Notes: generated from the letters alone by a model not told the origin. DNA of 32,031 bases from a bacterium (GCA_020440705.1 JAGRNP010000025.1:1-32031); one strand, 5' to 3'; shown: positions 8,372-16,698, counted from the first letter of the stretch. Translations and numbers: made by a program.

Positions 8372-8865
8372 GCTTCACCACGCGACGCCTGTACTTCCTG
8401 CGCCACGGCCGCGCCGACCGCTCGGCCTACCTCGGCGACGACGACCGCCTGCGCCCCCTGACCGACGAGGGCCGCGAACGCATGGCCGCCCAGGCCGCCG
8501 CCCTCGCCGAACTCGACCTGGGGTGCGACGTGATCCTCACCAGCCCCCTGGCCCGCTGCCGCCAGACGGCCGACATCGTGGGCGAGGCCCTCGGCCTGGC
8601 CGACGAGGTGCACGAGGCCAAGGTGCTCGGGCCCGGGTTCGTGGTGAAGGACCTGAAGGACCTGCTCGACGGCTACGGCCACTGCGGCACGCTGATGCTG
8701 GTGGGGCACGAGCCCGACTTCAGCGAAGTGGTCTCGCGGTTGACGGGGGGCTCGAACCTGGTGCTCAAGAAGGGGGGCCTGGCGCGGGTCGACCTCTTCA
8801 GCGGCTTCTCCGGCCTGGCCGGCGACCTGATCTGGCTGATTCCGCCCAAGGTGTTGGCGCGCTGA
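8368..8865 (+). CDS. sixA: SixA-type phosphohistidine phosphatase
   Basis: This is a 165-aa histidine phosphatase-superfamily protein. The N-terminal RHG motif is at residues 12-14 (YFLRHGRAD), with catalytic His13. SPLARCRQTA (59-68) supplies the second phosphate-binding Arg, and LVGHEPDF (111-118) holds the second His114. Short length and the absence of an insert domain are typical of SixA, which removes phosphate from phosphohistidine proteins. The ATG overlaps the ppk1 stop (ATGA) and has AGGAG 12 bases upstream. Because PPK1 works through a phosphohistidine, a link to PPK1 or polyphosphate turnover is attractive, but that is inference. It faces pfk tail-to-tail, 34 bases away. Confidence 0.92.
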   Translation: MSFTTRRLYFLRHGRADRSAYLGDDDRLRPLTDEGRERMAAQAAALAELDLGCDVILTSPLARCRQTADIVGEALGLADEVHEAKVLGPGFVVKDLKDLLDGYGHCGTLMLVGHEPDFSEVVSRLTGGSNLVLKKGGLARVDLFSGFSGLAGDLIWLIPPKVLAR

Positions 8866-8899
8866 CGTTTGCGCCAGGCCGCGGCCGCTGCGACGGCGC

Positions 8900-10081
8900 T
8901 CAGCGGGCCGCCTGCGCCGCCGCCACCAGCGCGTCGAGCTCGGCGGCGTCGATGCCGAGGTTGGTGCCCGTCGTGCGGGCCGCCCGGATCCAGGGGTGGT
9001 CCAGCGGCACCATGTTGCGCACGCCCGCCACCTCGGTCAGGGGCACCGCCACCCCGTCGCCGCTCCGCTCCGCCACCATGACGTTGAAGGTCCCGCTCGC
9101 CATGAGCTCGACCGCCCGCGTGCCCAGCTTGGTGGCCAGCAGGCGGTCGCGCGCCGTGGGCGAACCGCCCCGCTGCACGTGGCCGAGGGCCGTCACGCGC
9201 GCCTCGGTGCGGGTCAGGCCCTGCACCTCGCGGGCGATGCGGCTGGCCAGCGACTCCTTGACCAGCTTGTAGCCGTCGAGGTCTTCGGGCAGTTCGGGCT
9301 CGGGCGGGAGCGCCGCCTTCTCGACCGCCTTCTGCGCCGAGCGTTCGGCCTCTTCGCGCGAGAGGGCGCCCTCGGCGATGGCCACGATGGAGAAGCGCCG
9401 TCCGAAGCGCCGCTGCCGGTCGAGCAGGTACTCGGCCACGGCCCCGATGTCGTAGGGGATCTCCGGGATCAGGATCACGTCGGCGCCGCCGGCCACGCCG
9501 CTGCCCAGGGCGATCCAGCCGGTGCGGTGGCCCATGGTCTCGACGAGGATGATGCGGTCGTGGCTGGTGGCCGTGGTGTGCAGCCGGTCGATGGCGTTGG
9601 TCGCGATCGACAGGGCGGTGTCGAAGCCGAAGGAGGCGTCGGTCAGGCCCACGTCGTTGTCGATGGTCTTGGGCAGGGTGATCACGTTCAGGCCGGCCTC
9701 GGCCAGCAGCAGCGCGTTCTTCTGGGTGCCGCCGCCGCCCAGGCACACGAGGCAGTCGATGCCCGCCGTGCGCGCGTTCTCGACCGCCGTGCCCACCATG
9801 TTCAGCACCTTGCCGCCCATGGGCATCTTGTTGGGCTTGTCGCGCGAGGTGCCCAGGATGGTGCCGCCCTGCGAGAGGATGCCGCTCATCTCGCGGTAGG
9901 CCAACGGCCGCATGCGGTTCTCGACCAGGCCGCGGAAGCCGTCCTCGATGCCCAGGACCTTCATGTCGTGGTCGTGGATCGCGGCCTTGGTCACGGCCCG
10001 GATGGCGGCGTTCAGGCCGGGGCAGTCGCCGCCGGCAGTGAGGATCCCGATGCAGCGGGGGATGCCGTTGTGGTCGGCCAT
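8900..10081 (-). CDS. 6-phosphofructokinase with atypical donor-site residues
   Basis: The 393-aa enzyme phosphorylates fructose 6-phosphate to fructose 1,6-bisphosphate in glycolysis. It has the family start GGDCPGLNAAIR (17-28), catalytic PKTIDNDV (137-144), the substrate motifs VETMGHRTGW and IPEIPYD, and the late QRGGSPTARDR. The donor-site motif, usually GGDGS/T (ATP) or GGDDT/S (PPi), is GGGGT at 115-119. The residue before TIDND is Lys (PPi-type) rather than Gly (ATP-type). Donor specificity is therefore ambiguous, and I leave the symbol empty. The start at 10081 has a strong GGAAGGA site; longer in-frame extensions are not supported. It diverges from the CHAD gene. Confidence 0.9.
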   Translation of the reverse strand: MADHNGIPRCIGILTAGGDCPGLNAAIRAVTKAAIHDHDMKVLGIEDGFRGLVENRMRPLAYREMSGILSQGGTILGTSRDKPNKMPMGGKVLNMVGTAVENARTAGIDCLVCLGGGGTQKNALLLAEAGLNVITLPKTIDNDVGLTDASFGFDTALSIATNAIDRLHTTATSHDRIILVETMGHRTGWIALGSGVAGGADVILIPEIPYDIGAVAEYLLDRQRRFGRRFSIVAIAEGALSREEAERSAQKAVEKAALPPEPELPEDLDGYKLVKESLASRIAREVQGLTRTEARVTALGHVQRGGSPTARDRLLATKLGTRAVELMASGTFNVMVAERSGDGVAVPLTEVAGVRNMVPLDHPWIRAARTTGTNLGIDAAELDALVAAAQAAR

Positions 10082-10117
10082 GAGGTTCCTTCCGGAAGGC
10101 GACGGGGTACCGATCGC

Positions 10118-10127
10118 TGCTATCATA
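10118..10127. promoter_or_regulatory. Overlapping divergent -10 elements for pfk and the CHAD gene
   Basis: On the plus strand TGC-TATCAT (10118-10126) is an extended -10 for the CHAD gene. On the minus strand the same bases give TATGAT (10127 down to 10122) for pfk. The two would compete for RNA polymerase. The 104-base divergent spacer has no clear -35 on either strand. Confidence 0.4.
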
Positions 10128-10185
10128 ACGGGTACCGGGTCGAGCGTCCACGGCGTGCTGGGCCGGCAGGAAACGGGGAGAGGAC

Positions 10186-11712
10186 ATGGCACCCAGGCAA
10201 CCACGACACCTCTTCGGCGCCGCCCACCCCGACGCCCCCCGCGAGTTCGCCGCGCGGACCGAGGCCCACCGGACCACCCACCGGGCGGCCCGGCTGCTGC
10301 GGCGGCGCTTCTTCGACACCTTCGACTGGCGCCTCCACGCCCGGGGCTGGGTGCTGACCCAGAACGTCAACGATCTCGTGCTGCGCGACCAGGCCGACGG
10401 CGCACGCGTGGCCCGCATCAAGGGCCTGACGACCCTGCCCTCCCGCTTCGTGCGCGACTGGCCCGACGGGCCGCTCAAGGACCTGGTCGCCCCCGTGGTC
10501 GGCGTGCGCGCCGTGCTGCATCTGGTCACCCTCGAGGGGCCCGCCCACACCGACCGCTGGGTCGATCCCAAGACCGGCCGCGCCTGGCTCATCGACCACC
10601 GCGACCTGCACCAGGTGCGCCGGGCCGCGACCCGTCCCTTCCTGCAGGTCGTGGCGGCCGCGCCCGCCGACGACCGCACCACCGGCGGCCACCGCCTGGC
10701 CCGCCTGCTGCGCAGCTGCGGCTACCGCACCATCGACCCGACCCTCTTCGTGCCGGCCATGGCCCGCGCCGGCCTCGAGCCCGGCGGCTACGCCAAGGGC
10801 TTCCGGCTCGACCTCGATCCCCGCCGGAGCGCCGGCGCCGCCGGGGCCGCCATCGCCATGGCGCTCGTCGGGCGCATGCGCGCCAACCGGCGCGGCCTCG
10901 AGCAGGACATCGACCCCGAGTTCCTGCACGACTTCCGGGTCGCGACGCGGCGGCTGCGCACCTGGGTGGCCGAGGCGCGGGGCCTGCTGCCCGCCCGCCT
11001 GCGCGACGAGGCCACTGATCTGCTGCGCGCCCTCGGCGGCGCCACCAACCGGCTGCGCGACCTGGACGTCTTCCTGCAGCAGCGCGACGACCTCGTGGCC
11101 CTGCTGCCCGCCGACCGCCACGACGAGGCCGAGCTCGTCTTCGCCCGCGCCGCCGACGCCCGCACCCTGTGCCGGCGCGAACTCGACGCGCGCCTGGCCG
11201 ACCCCCACTTCCTGGCCGTGCTCGACTGGGCCGCCGCCCACCTCGGCGTCGAGGGCGCCAAGCCGCCGAAGCGGGCCCGGCGGCGGGTCGGGCCCGAGGC
11301 CGACCGCCTTCTGCTGCGCTCGTACGAGCGGCTGCGCGCCCGGGGCGACACCCTCGGCCCGCGGCCGGCCGCCGCCGACCTGCATCGCGTGCGCATCGCG
11401 GCCAAGCGCCACCGCTACGTGGTCGAATTCTTCGCGTCGCTGTACCGCGCCGACGCCGTGGGCGCGCACCTCGACCGCCTGCGCACCCTGCAGGACGTGC
11501 TCGGCGCCCACAACGACGCCGCCATGCAGCGCCGCGAACTGGCCCGTCTGGCCCCCGATCTCGCCGCGGCCGACGCGCTGACGACCGCCCTCGCCGCCCG
11601 GCAGGAGGCCGAGTGCGACCGCTTCGCCGCGGCCTGGGACGCCGTCGCGGGCAGGGGCTGCCGCAGGAAGCTGCGGCGACTGGTGCGCGGGCGACGCAAA
11701 AACGCGCGCTGA
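10186..11712 (+). CDS. CHAD domain protein with degenerate CYTH-like N-terminus
   Basis: The C-terminal CHAD domain (~218-505) is an all-helical polyphosphate-binding fold rich in Arg/His. It has the two hallmark helices LHDFRVATRRLRTW (His248) and LHRVRIAAKRHRYVVEF (His400), plus LQDVLGAHNDAAM. The N-terminal ~200 residues contain a CYTH-like piece (FFDTFDWRLHARGWVL) but lack the ExExK triphosphate-tunnel motif at the start. Catalytic CYTH activity is therefore unlikely. CHAD proteins are known to localise to polyphosphate granules, and a ppk1-sixA pair lies 2 kb away, which supports a polyphosphate role. The start at 10186 follows GGGGAGAGG. It overlaps nothing and is divergent from pfk. 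Confidence 0.85.
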   Translation: MAPRQPRHLFGAAHPDAPREFAARTEAHRTTHRAARLLRRRFFDTFDWRLHARGWVLTQNVNDLVLRDQADGARVARIKGLTTLPSRFVRDWPDGPLKDLVAPVVGVRAVLHLVTLEGPAHTDRWVDPKTGRAWLIDHRDLHQVRRAATRPFLQVVAAAPADDRTTGGHRLARLLRSCGYRTIDPTLFVPAMARAGLEPGGYAKGFRLDLDPRRSAGAAGAAIAMALVGRMRANRRGLEQDIDPEFLHDFRVATRRLRTWVAEARGLLPARLRDEATDLLRALGGATNRLRDLDVFLQQRDDLVALLPADRHDEAELVFARAADARTLCRRELDARLADPHFLAVLDWAAAHLGVEGAKPPKRARRRVGPEADRLLLRSYERLRARGDTLGPRPAAADLHRVRIAAKRHRYVVEFFASLYRADAVGAHLDRLRTLQDVLGAHNDAAMQRRELARLAPDLAAADALTTALAARQEAECDRFAAAWDAVAGRGCRRKLRRLVRGRRKNAR

Positions 11713-11723
11713 CGCCGTTTCTG

Positions 11724-11752
11724 TTGAGCCAGACCCGCCTTTCTCCTACACT
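11724..11752 (+). promoter_or_regulatory. Promoter of the S41 peptidase gene
   Basis: TTGAGC (11724-11729) and TACACT (11747-11752) are separated by exactly 17 bases. They lie in the 83-base gap between the CHAD gene and the S41 peptidase, giving a short leader before the GGGGGAG ribosome-binding site. This is the best two-box sigma70-like promoter in the window. Confidence 0.55.
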
Positions 11753-11795
11753 CACCCCCCTGCCGACCAACCACCGCGAACAAGGGGGAGTGCGC

Positions 11796-14060
11796 ATGCG
11801 TTCGCACCACGTGCTGCTGTCGATCCTGCTCATCACCGCCACCGCCGCGACCGCCCAGACCGGCGACGCCGCCCGCAGCGTGTGCGGCTTCGAAGAGGCC
11901 GACGCCGCCCGCGGCGTCACCTGGGGCGGCGGCCCCGACGGCACCCTCGACCTCGACAGCGAGGTCTTCCACGACGGCGCCCGCGCCATGCGCCTGCGCC
12001 GCGACGCCGACAGCGCCCGCAGCTTCTCCGTCGTCACCCTGAACCTGCCCGCCGACCGCCAGGGCGAGATGATCGAGCTGCGCGGCTGGCTGAAGAGCGC
12101 GGACGTCGTGCAGTGGTTCGGCCTGTGGCTGCGGCAGGACGGCGCCAACGGCGCGGTGGGCTTCGACAACATGCAGTCGCGCGGCCTGCGCGGCACCACC
12201 GACTGGACCGAGTACCGCCTCCGCATGGCGCTTTCGCCCGAGGCGAAGAAGGTCGTCTTCGGCGCCCTCTTCGCCGGCACCGGCACCCTCTGGGCCGACG
12301 ACCTGACCGTGTGGGTCGACGGCAAGCCGTGGGCCGAGGCCCCCCAGGCGGCGAAGGCCGTGACGATCATCGACACCGACCAGACCTACGCCGCCGGCTC
12401 GGGCTTCACGCTGCCCGCGCCCACCGACGCCCAGGCCGACCACCTGGCCCTGCTGGGGCGCGTGTGGGGCTTCCTGAAGTACCACCATCCGGCCGTGACC
12501 GACGGCAGCCGCCAGTGGGACTGGGCCCTGTTCGACGTGCTGCCCCGGGTGGCCGCCGCGCCCGACCTCGCCGCCGCCCAGGAGGTCTTGGCGGCATGGA
12601 TCCGCGACCTCGGCCCGATTCCGCCCTGCGCCCCCTGCGCCCAGGCGCCCGACTCGGCCGCCGTGGCCCAGCCCGCCGACCTCGCCTGGCTCGACGACAC
12701 GTATCTGCTCGGCTCCGGGCTCTCGGCCCTGCTGAAGGAGGTCCACGCGGCGCGGCCCGCCGACGGCGCCCAGTTCTGGGTCGACTTCGTGCCCAACGTC
12801 CGCAACCCCGACTTCGGCATCGAGCCGTCGTACTCCGACCTGACGGCCCTCGCCGACTTCGGCGCCGACGGCGGCTACCGCCTGCTCGCCCTGTTCCGCT
12901 TCTGGAACATCGTCGAGTACTGGTGCCCGAACCGCGCGATCATCGGCGAGGACTGGCCCTGGGAGCTGCGCCGCTTCGTGCCGCGCCTGCTCGCCGCCGA
13001 CACCGTCGAGTCCTACGGCCTGGAGCTCGCCGCCCTCGTCGCGCGCCTGAACGACACCCACGCCCAGCTCGTCGGCAGCATGGGCATCCGGCCGCCGGGC
13101 CGCGAAGGCAAGGCGCCCTACCGCGTGCGGTGGATCGAGGAGCAGCCCGTGGTGTGGCGCGGCCTGACCCTGCCCGACGGCACGCGGCCCGACGCGCTGC
13201 AGCCCGGCGACGTGGTGCTCGCCGTGGACGGCCGGCCCTGGGCCGAGCTCTTCGCCGCGTGGGCCCCCTACTACTCGGCATCGAACGACGTCCAGCGCTT
13301 CGACGACCTGGCCGACGCCCTCATGCAGGGACCGCAGGGCGGGACGACCCTGACCATCCGGCGGGGCGACGACGAGCGGGAGGTCACCGTCGACCGCGTG
13401 AAGTTCGACGAGCTGGAGTACCGCGAGGCCTGGTGGCACACGCGGCCCGGCCCGGCCTTCCAGCTGCTCGACGACGGCGTCGCCTACCTGAAGCTCGAGG
13501 AGATCAAGCGCGACTCGGTGCAGACCTGGATCGAGCAGGCCCTGGCCGCCGACGCGCCCGGCCTCGTGCTCGACTGCCGCGCCTATCCCGGCGACTTCCC
13601 CATCTTCGCCGTGGGCGGCCGGCTCGTCGCCGAGAACACCCCGTTCGTCACCTTCACCCGCGCCGATCCGGCCAACCCCGGCGCCTTCCTCTGGGTCGAG
13701 GGCCCGCGACTGCAGCCCATGACGCCCCACTTCGACCGGCCGGTGGTGGTGCTCGTCGACGAGGCGAGCCAGAGCTCGGCCGAGTACCACGCCCTCGCGT
13801 GGCGCGCCGCGCCGCAGGCCGTCGTCATCGGCGGCACCAGCTCGGGCGCCGACGGCAACGTGTCGCGCTTCGTCTTCCCGGGCAACGAGACGTCCATGAT
13901 CAGCGGGATCGGGGTGTACGACGCCGCGCGCCGCAACACCCAGCGGGCGGGCATCGTGCCGGACATCCGGGTGGAGCCGACCATCGCCGGCGTGCGGGCC
14001 GGGCGCGACGAGGTGCTCGAGGCCGCGCTGGCGAACATCCACCAGCGGGCGGGGCGCTAG
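11796..14060 (+). CDS. Exported S41-family serine peptidase
   Basis: The 754-aa precursor starts with a signal peptide (LLSILLITATAATA, cleavage ~21). Residues ~25-175 form a jelly-roll-like domain (GWLKSADVVQWFGLWLR, LFAGTGTLWADDL). A PDZ-like segment lies at ~460-540 (LQPGDVVLAVDGRPW). The C-terminal S41 core has GVAYLKLEEI, LVLDCRAYP, VDEASQSSAEYHAL (nucleophile Ser within 658-664), GGTSSGADGNVS and GIVPDIRVEPT. The SSAEY and GTxSGADGN pattern matches the periplasmic/secreted S41 group common in Bacteroidetes-like bacteria rather than classical CtpA. The start at 11796 is set by GGGGGAG and the signal peptide; a long in-frame upstream extension overlaps the CHAD gene and is spurious. Substrates are unknown. 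Confidence 0.9.
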   Translation: MRSHHVLLSILLITATAATAQTGDAARSVCGFEEADAARGVTWGGGPDGTLDLDSEVFHDGARAMRLRRDADSARSFSVVTLNLPADRQGEMIELRGWLKSADVVQWFGLWLRQDGANGAVGFDNMQSRGLRGTTDWTEYRLRMALSPEAKKVVFGALFAGTGTLWADDLTVWVDGKPWAEAPQAAKAVTIIDTDQTYAAGSGFTLPAPTDAQADHLALLGRVWGFLKYHHPAVTDGSRQWDWALFDVLPRVAAAPDLAAAQEVLAAWIRDLGPIPPCAPCAQAPDSAAVAQPADLAWLDDTYLLGSGLSALLKEVHAARPADGAQFWVDFVPNVRNPDFGIEPSYSDLTALADFGADGGYRLLALFRFWNIVEYWCPNRAIIGEDWPWELRRFVPRLLAADTVESYGLELAALVARLNDTHAQLVGSMGIRPPGREGKAPYRVRWIEEQPVVWRGLTLPDGTRPDALQPGDVVLAVDGRPWAELFAAWAPYYSASNDVQRFDDLADALMQGPQGGTTLTIRRGDDEREVTVDRVKFDELEYREAWWHTRPGPAFQLLDDGVAYLKLEEIKRDSVQTWIEQALAADAPGLVLDCRAYPGDFPIFAVGGRLVAENTPFVTFTRADPANPGAFLWVEGPRLQPMTPHFDRPVVVLVDEASQSSAEYHALAWRAAPQAVVIGGTSSGADGNVSRFVFPGNETSMISGIGVYDAARRNTQRAGIVPDIRVEPTIAGVRAGRDEVLEAALANIHQRAGR

Positions 14061-14066
14061 AACGAA

Positions 14067-14096
14067 CCGGACCCCGGCGGCGCGGCCGGGGTCCGG
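14067..14096. terminator. Strong bidirectional hairpin between convergent genes
   Basis: CCGGACCCCGGC (14067-14078) and GCCGGGGTCCGG (14085-14096) form a perfect 12-bp stem with the six-base loop GGCGCG. It begins seven bases after the S41 stop codon and faces the end of the 321-aa gene. The T-run after it is weak (atccctt), so it may be a stability hairpin or factor-assisted terminator. Confidence 0.75.
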
Positions 14097-14129
14097 ATCC
14101 CTTCAGCGGCAGACCGCGAGCGGCACCCG

Positions 14130-15095
14130 TCAGCCGGTGCGCAGCTGGAGCCCGCTCTCGTGGGCCAGCACGCCGCGGCGCACCAGGTCGGCGGCCATGC
14201 GCTCGCGCAGGTCGCCGGGGTCGGCCCCCAGATGCAGCGAGAAGCGCGATTCGCCCCGGCGGGGCTCGGCCGCCACCAGGCCGCGCCCGTGGCGGAACAC
14301 GCCGAACTCGCTCGCCCGCGTCGCCAGCACGTAGGGCACGGGCTCCAGCCCGTCGCGGATCTTCACCCACAGCAGATCGTCGACACGGTCGGCCCGCAAC
14401 GCGAAGTCGTCGTCGAGCCGACCCGCCGCACGCAGGGCCTGGGCCACCTGGCTGCGCAGCTGCAGCACCTCGGCGCCGCCGGTGCGCTCGATCTCGCGGC
14501 GACCGCTGGCGGCGTAGGTGTAGATGGCGTCGCCGTCGGCGGTGGGGAAGACCGGCGCCCAGAACTCGTGCTCCTCGCGCCGGCTCGGGCGCTTCTTCAG
14601 GTAGAACAGCGGCCGCACCAGGGCCAGCGTGCGTGCCGACACGCCGCGCACGTGCAGCACGTCGCTCTTGCCGGGCGCGCCCAGCTCGCCCACCGCATGC
14701 AGGTACTCCGTCAGGTGGTCGCGCACCTTGGCCAGCTCGACGTGCCGGAACACCGGACCGCCCGGCGTGGCGGCCACCACCTCGTCGCCCACCGTGTAGA
14801 CCGGATAGTGCCGGCGCGAGCGCCGGGCCACGAAGACGTAGGTCGGCAGGCGGGCCGCGTTGGTCAGGCCCCGCAGCAGGCGCCCCACCGGCTCGACCAG
14901 GCCCGAGGGCCCGGCCGCCTCCACGCGCCAGCCGCAGACCTCGGCGTTGTAGGCCCGCCCCTCGCCCCACGTCTCGTGGACCGGGATGTCGACGACGTTG
15001 CGGCGGCGCACCAGTTCCTCGGCCAGATCGGCGCGCAGGGTCCACGGCGCGGAGCCGTCGTGGCGGGTGACGTTGCGGCGCAGGGTGATCTCCAT
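14130..15095 (-). CDS. Conserved-looking 321-aa protein downstream of amt, unrecognised
   Basis: I do not recognise this family. The protein is soluble-looking, with no signal peptide or membrane segment, and rich in Arg and Glu. It has a hydrophobic core strand PTYVFVARRSRRHYPVYTVGDEV (~83-106) and a mixed alpha/beta C-terminal half with FGVFRHGRGLVAAEP and RFSLHLGADPGDLRERMAADLVRRGVL. Only one Cys is present and no nucleotide-binding loop is visible. It starts 10 bases after the amt stop codon on the same strand and has GGAG upstream, so it is almost certainly co-transcribed with the ammonium transporter. It occupies the position in which glnK is usually found. A role in ammonium sensing, regulation or use is inference only. 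Confidence 0.7.
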   Translation of the reverse strand: MEITLRRNVTRHDGSAPWTLRADLAEELVRRRNVVDIPVHETWGEGRAYNAEVCGWRVEAAGPSGLVEPVGRLLRGLTNAARLPTYVFVARRSRRHYPVYTVGDEVVAATPGGPVFRHVELAKVRDHLTEYLHAVGELGAPGKSDVLHVRGVSARTLALVRPLFYLKKRPSRREEHEFWAPVFPTADGDAIYTYAASGRREIERTGGAEVLQLRSQVAQALRAAGRLDDDFALRADRVDDLLWVKIRDGLEPVPYVLATRASEFGVFRHGRGLVAAEPRRGESRFSLHLGADPGDLRERMAADLVRRGVLAHESGLQLRTG

Positions 15096-15105
15096 GGCGG
15101 CCCTC

Positions 15106-16518
15106 CTAGTGTCCGGCGTCGGGCGCCGGCATCATGACGCGCCGCCCCGGCTCGGCCTGCACCACGCGGTCGCCGAACTCGGGGTAGCTGATGGTGCCGT
15201 GCTCGGTCAGATCGAGGCCCTCGAGCTCTTCGCGGGCCGACACGCGCAGCCCGATGGCCGCGTCGGTGAGGCGGAACAGGGTGTAGCCCGTGCCGAAGGC
15301 CCACGCGCCCACGGCGCCCACGCCCACGGCCTGCACGCCGAGCTGGGCGAAGCCGCCGCCGTAGAACAGGCCGGCCACCGCGCCCATGCCCGTCAGCTCG
15401 CCCGCCGCCGGCGCGGCGAACAGGCCCACCGCCAGGGTGCCCCAGGCGCCGCTGAAGGCGTGCACCGCCACGGCGCCCACGGGGTCGTCGATCTTCCACA
15501 CGCGCTCCATGAGCACGAGCGCGTACACCAGCACCGGTCCGGCCACCAGGCCGATGGCCAGGGCGCCGGCCGGCGTCACGCTGGCGGTGCCGGCGGTGAT
15601 GGCGACCAGTCCGGCGAGGGCGCCGTTGAGGGCCATCTCGGTCGAGGGCCGCCCGGTGCGCATCCAGTTGATGAGCAGGGCCGAGACGGCGCCGGCCGCC
15701 GCCGCCAGGTTGGTGGTCACGGCGATGTAGCCGATGCCGGCGTTCATGCCGCTGAGGGTGCTGCCGGCATTGAAGCCGAACCAGCCGAACCAAAGGATGA
15801 ACACGCCGAGGGCCGCGAGGGTGAGGCTGTGGCCGGGAATGACGTTGGCCGTGCCGTCCTGGTTGAAGCGGCCGATGCGCGGGCCGAGCACGAGCGCGCC
15901 CGCCAGGGCGGCCCAGCCCCCCACGCCGTGCACGATGGTCGAGCCCGCGAAGTCGATGAAGCCCAGCTTCGCCAGCCAGCCGCCGCCCCACAGCCAGTGG
16001 CCGCTGATGGGGTAGATCAGCCCCACCAGCACCACGCTGTAGACCAGGTAGGCCGAGAACTTCAGACGCTCGGCGACGGCGCCCGAGACGATGGTGGCCG
16101 CGGTGGCGGCGAAGACGAGCTGGAAGAGGAAGCCCGCCCACTCGCCGGCCCCCTCGGCGGTGAAGGTCAGGTTGCGCAGCAGGAAGTTGTCGGTGCCGAT
16201 CAGGCCCGCGGCCGAGGCCCCGTACATGAGCCCGTAACCCACCGCGAAGTACAGGATGCTGCCCACGCAGAAGTCCATGAGGTTCTTCATGAGCAGATTG
16301 GCGGCGTTCTTGGCGCGGGAGAAGCCGCTCTCGACCATGGCGAAGCCGGCCTGCATGAAGAAGACGAGGAAGGCGGCCAGCAGCAGCCAGATCATGTCGA
16401 TCTGGCTGGTGACCGCGGCCAGGTCGGGGGCGGGGGCTTCACTGGCGGCGCCGGCGGGCGCTGCCGCCAGCAGGATCGCCGCAACGGCGGAGGCGGGAAC
16501 GAGGGGCTTGCTCGACAT
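15106..16518 (-). CDS. amt: Ammonium transporter (Amt/MEP family)
   Basis: The 470-aa protein has a cleavable signal peptide (residues 1-~25) and eleven predicted membrane helices. It carries the family signature DFAGSTIVHGVGG at 189-201, with Asp189 and the first pore His197. The second pore His353 is in AVHAFSGAWG. Also present are GHWLWGGGWL and FGWFGFNAGSTL. The cytoplasmic tail keeps the PII-docking type sequence LEGLDLTEHGTISYPEF. It imports NH4+/NH3 across the inner membrane. A 321-aa gene follows 10 bases downstream and no glnK is seen in the window. A TATAAT lies about 110 bases upstream of the ATG, and an inverted repeat lies further upstream. It neighbours an Rrf2-NO module on the same strand as rrf2 but with its own promoter. 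Confidence 0.95.
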   Translation of the reverse strand: MSSKPLVPASAVAAILLAAAPAGAASEAPAPDLAAVTSQIDMIWLLLAAFLVFFMQAGFAMVESGFSRAKNAANLLMKNLMDFCVGSILYFAVGYGLMYGASAAGLIGTDNFLLRNLTFTAEGAGEWAGFLFQLVFAATAATIVSGAVAERLKFSAYLVYSVVLVGLIYPISGHWLWGGGWLAKLGFIDFAGSTIVHGVGGWAALAGALVLGPRIGRFNQDGTANVIPGHSLTLAALGVFILWFGWFGFNAGSTLSGMNAGIGYIAVTTNLAAAAGAVSALLINWMRTGRPSTEMALNGALAGLVAITAGTASVTPAGALAIGLVAGPVLVYALVLMERVWKIDDPVGAVAVHAFSGAWGTLAVGLFAAPAAGELTGMGAVAGLFYGGGFAQLGVQAVGVGAVGAWAFGTGYTLFRLTDAAIGLRVSAREELEGLDLTEHGTISYPEFGDRVVQAEPGRRVMMPAPDAGH

Positions 16519-16628
16519 GGCGTTACTCCCGTGCTGGGGACCGGCGGCGCGACGCCGGCACCGACAAATCGCCCTGGAAAAGGCGCACCGCCGACCCGGA
16601 TCTCTGGGGCGGCGGCCTACACGGAGTC

Positions 16629-16634
16629 ATTATA
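16629..16634 (-). promoter_or_regulatory. -10 element of the amt operon
   Basis: A perfect TATAAT reads on the minus strand, with TTAAAT/GTTAAA at a 16-17-base spacing as a weak -35. It sits at the edge of a ~130-base AT-rich island (16620-16750) that stands out from the GC-rich surroundings. The implied 5' leader is ~105 bases. I see no sigma54 GG-N10-GC promoter reading toward amt. Confidence 0.5.
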
Positions 16635-16684
16635 GACCAAAACGCGATCGATTTAACGAAAAAATTTAAGTAATTGGCAACATG

Positions 16685-16698
16685 GTCAAATTTTTGAC
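16685..16698. promoter_or_regulatory. Inverted repeat upstream of amt (possible operator)
   Basis: GTCAAA-TT-TTTGAC is a perfect 6-bp dyad with a two-base centre, flanked by further ATGG/CCAT symmetry interrupted by two bases. It lies ~50-60 bases upstream of the amt -10, a typical activator position. The binding protein is unknown, and it differs from the ACCT-N8-AGGT sites near rrf2. Confidence 0.4.
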
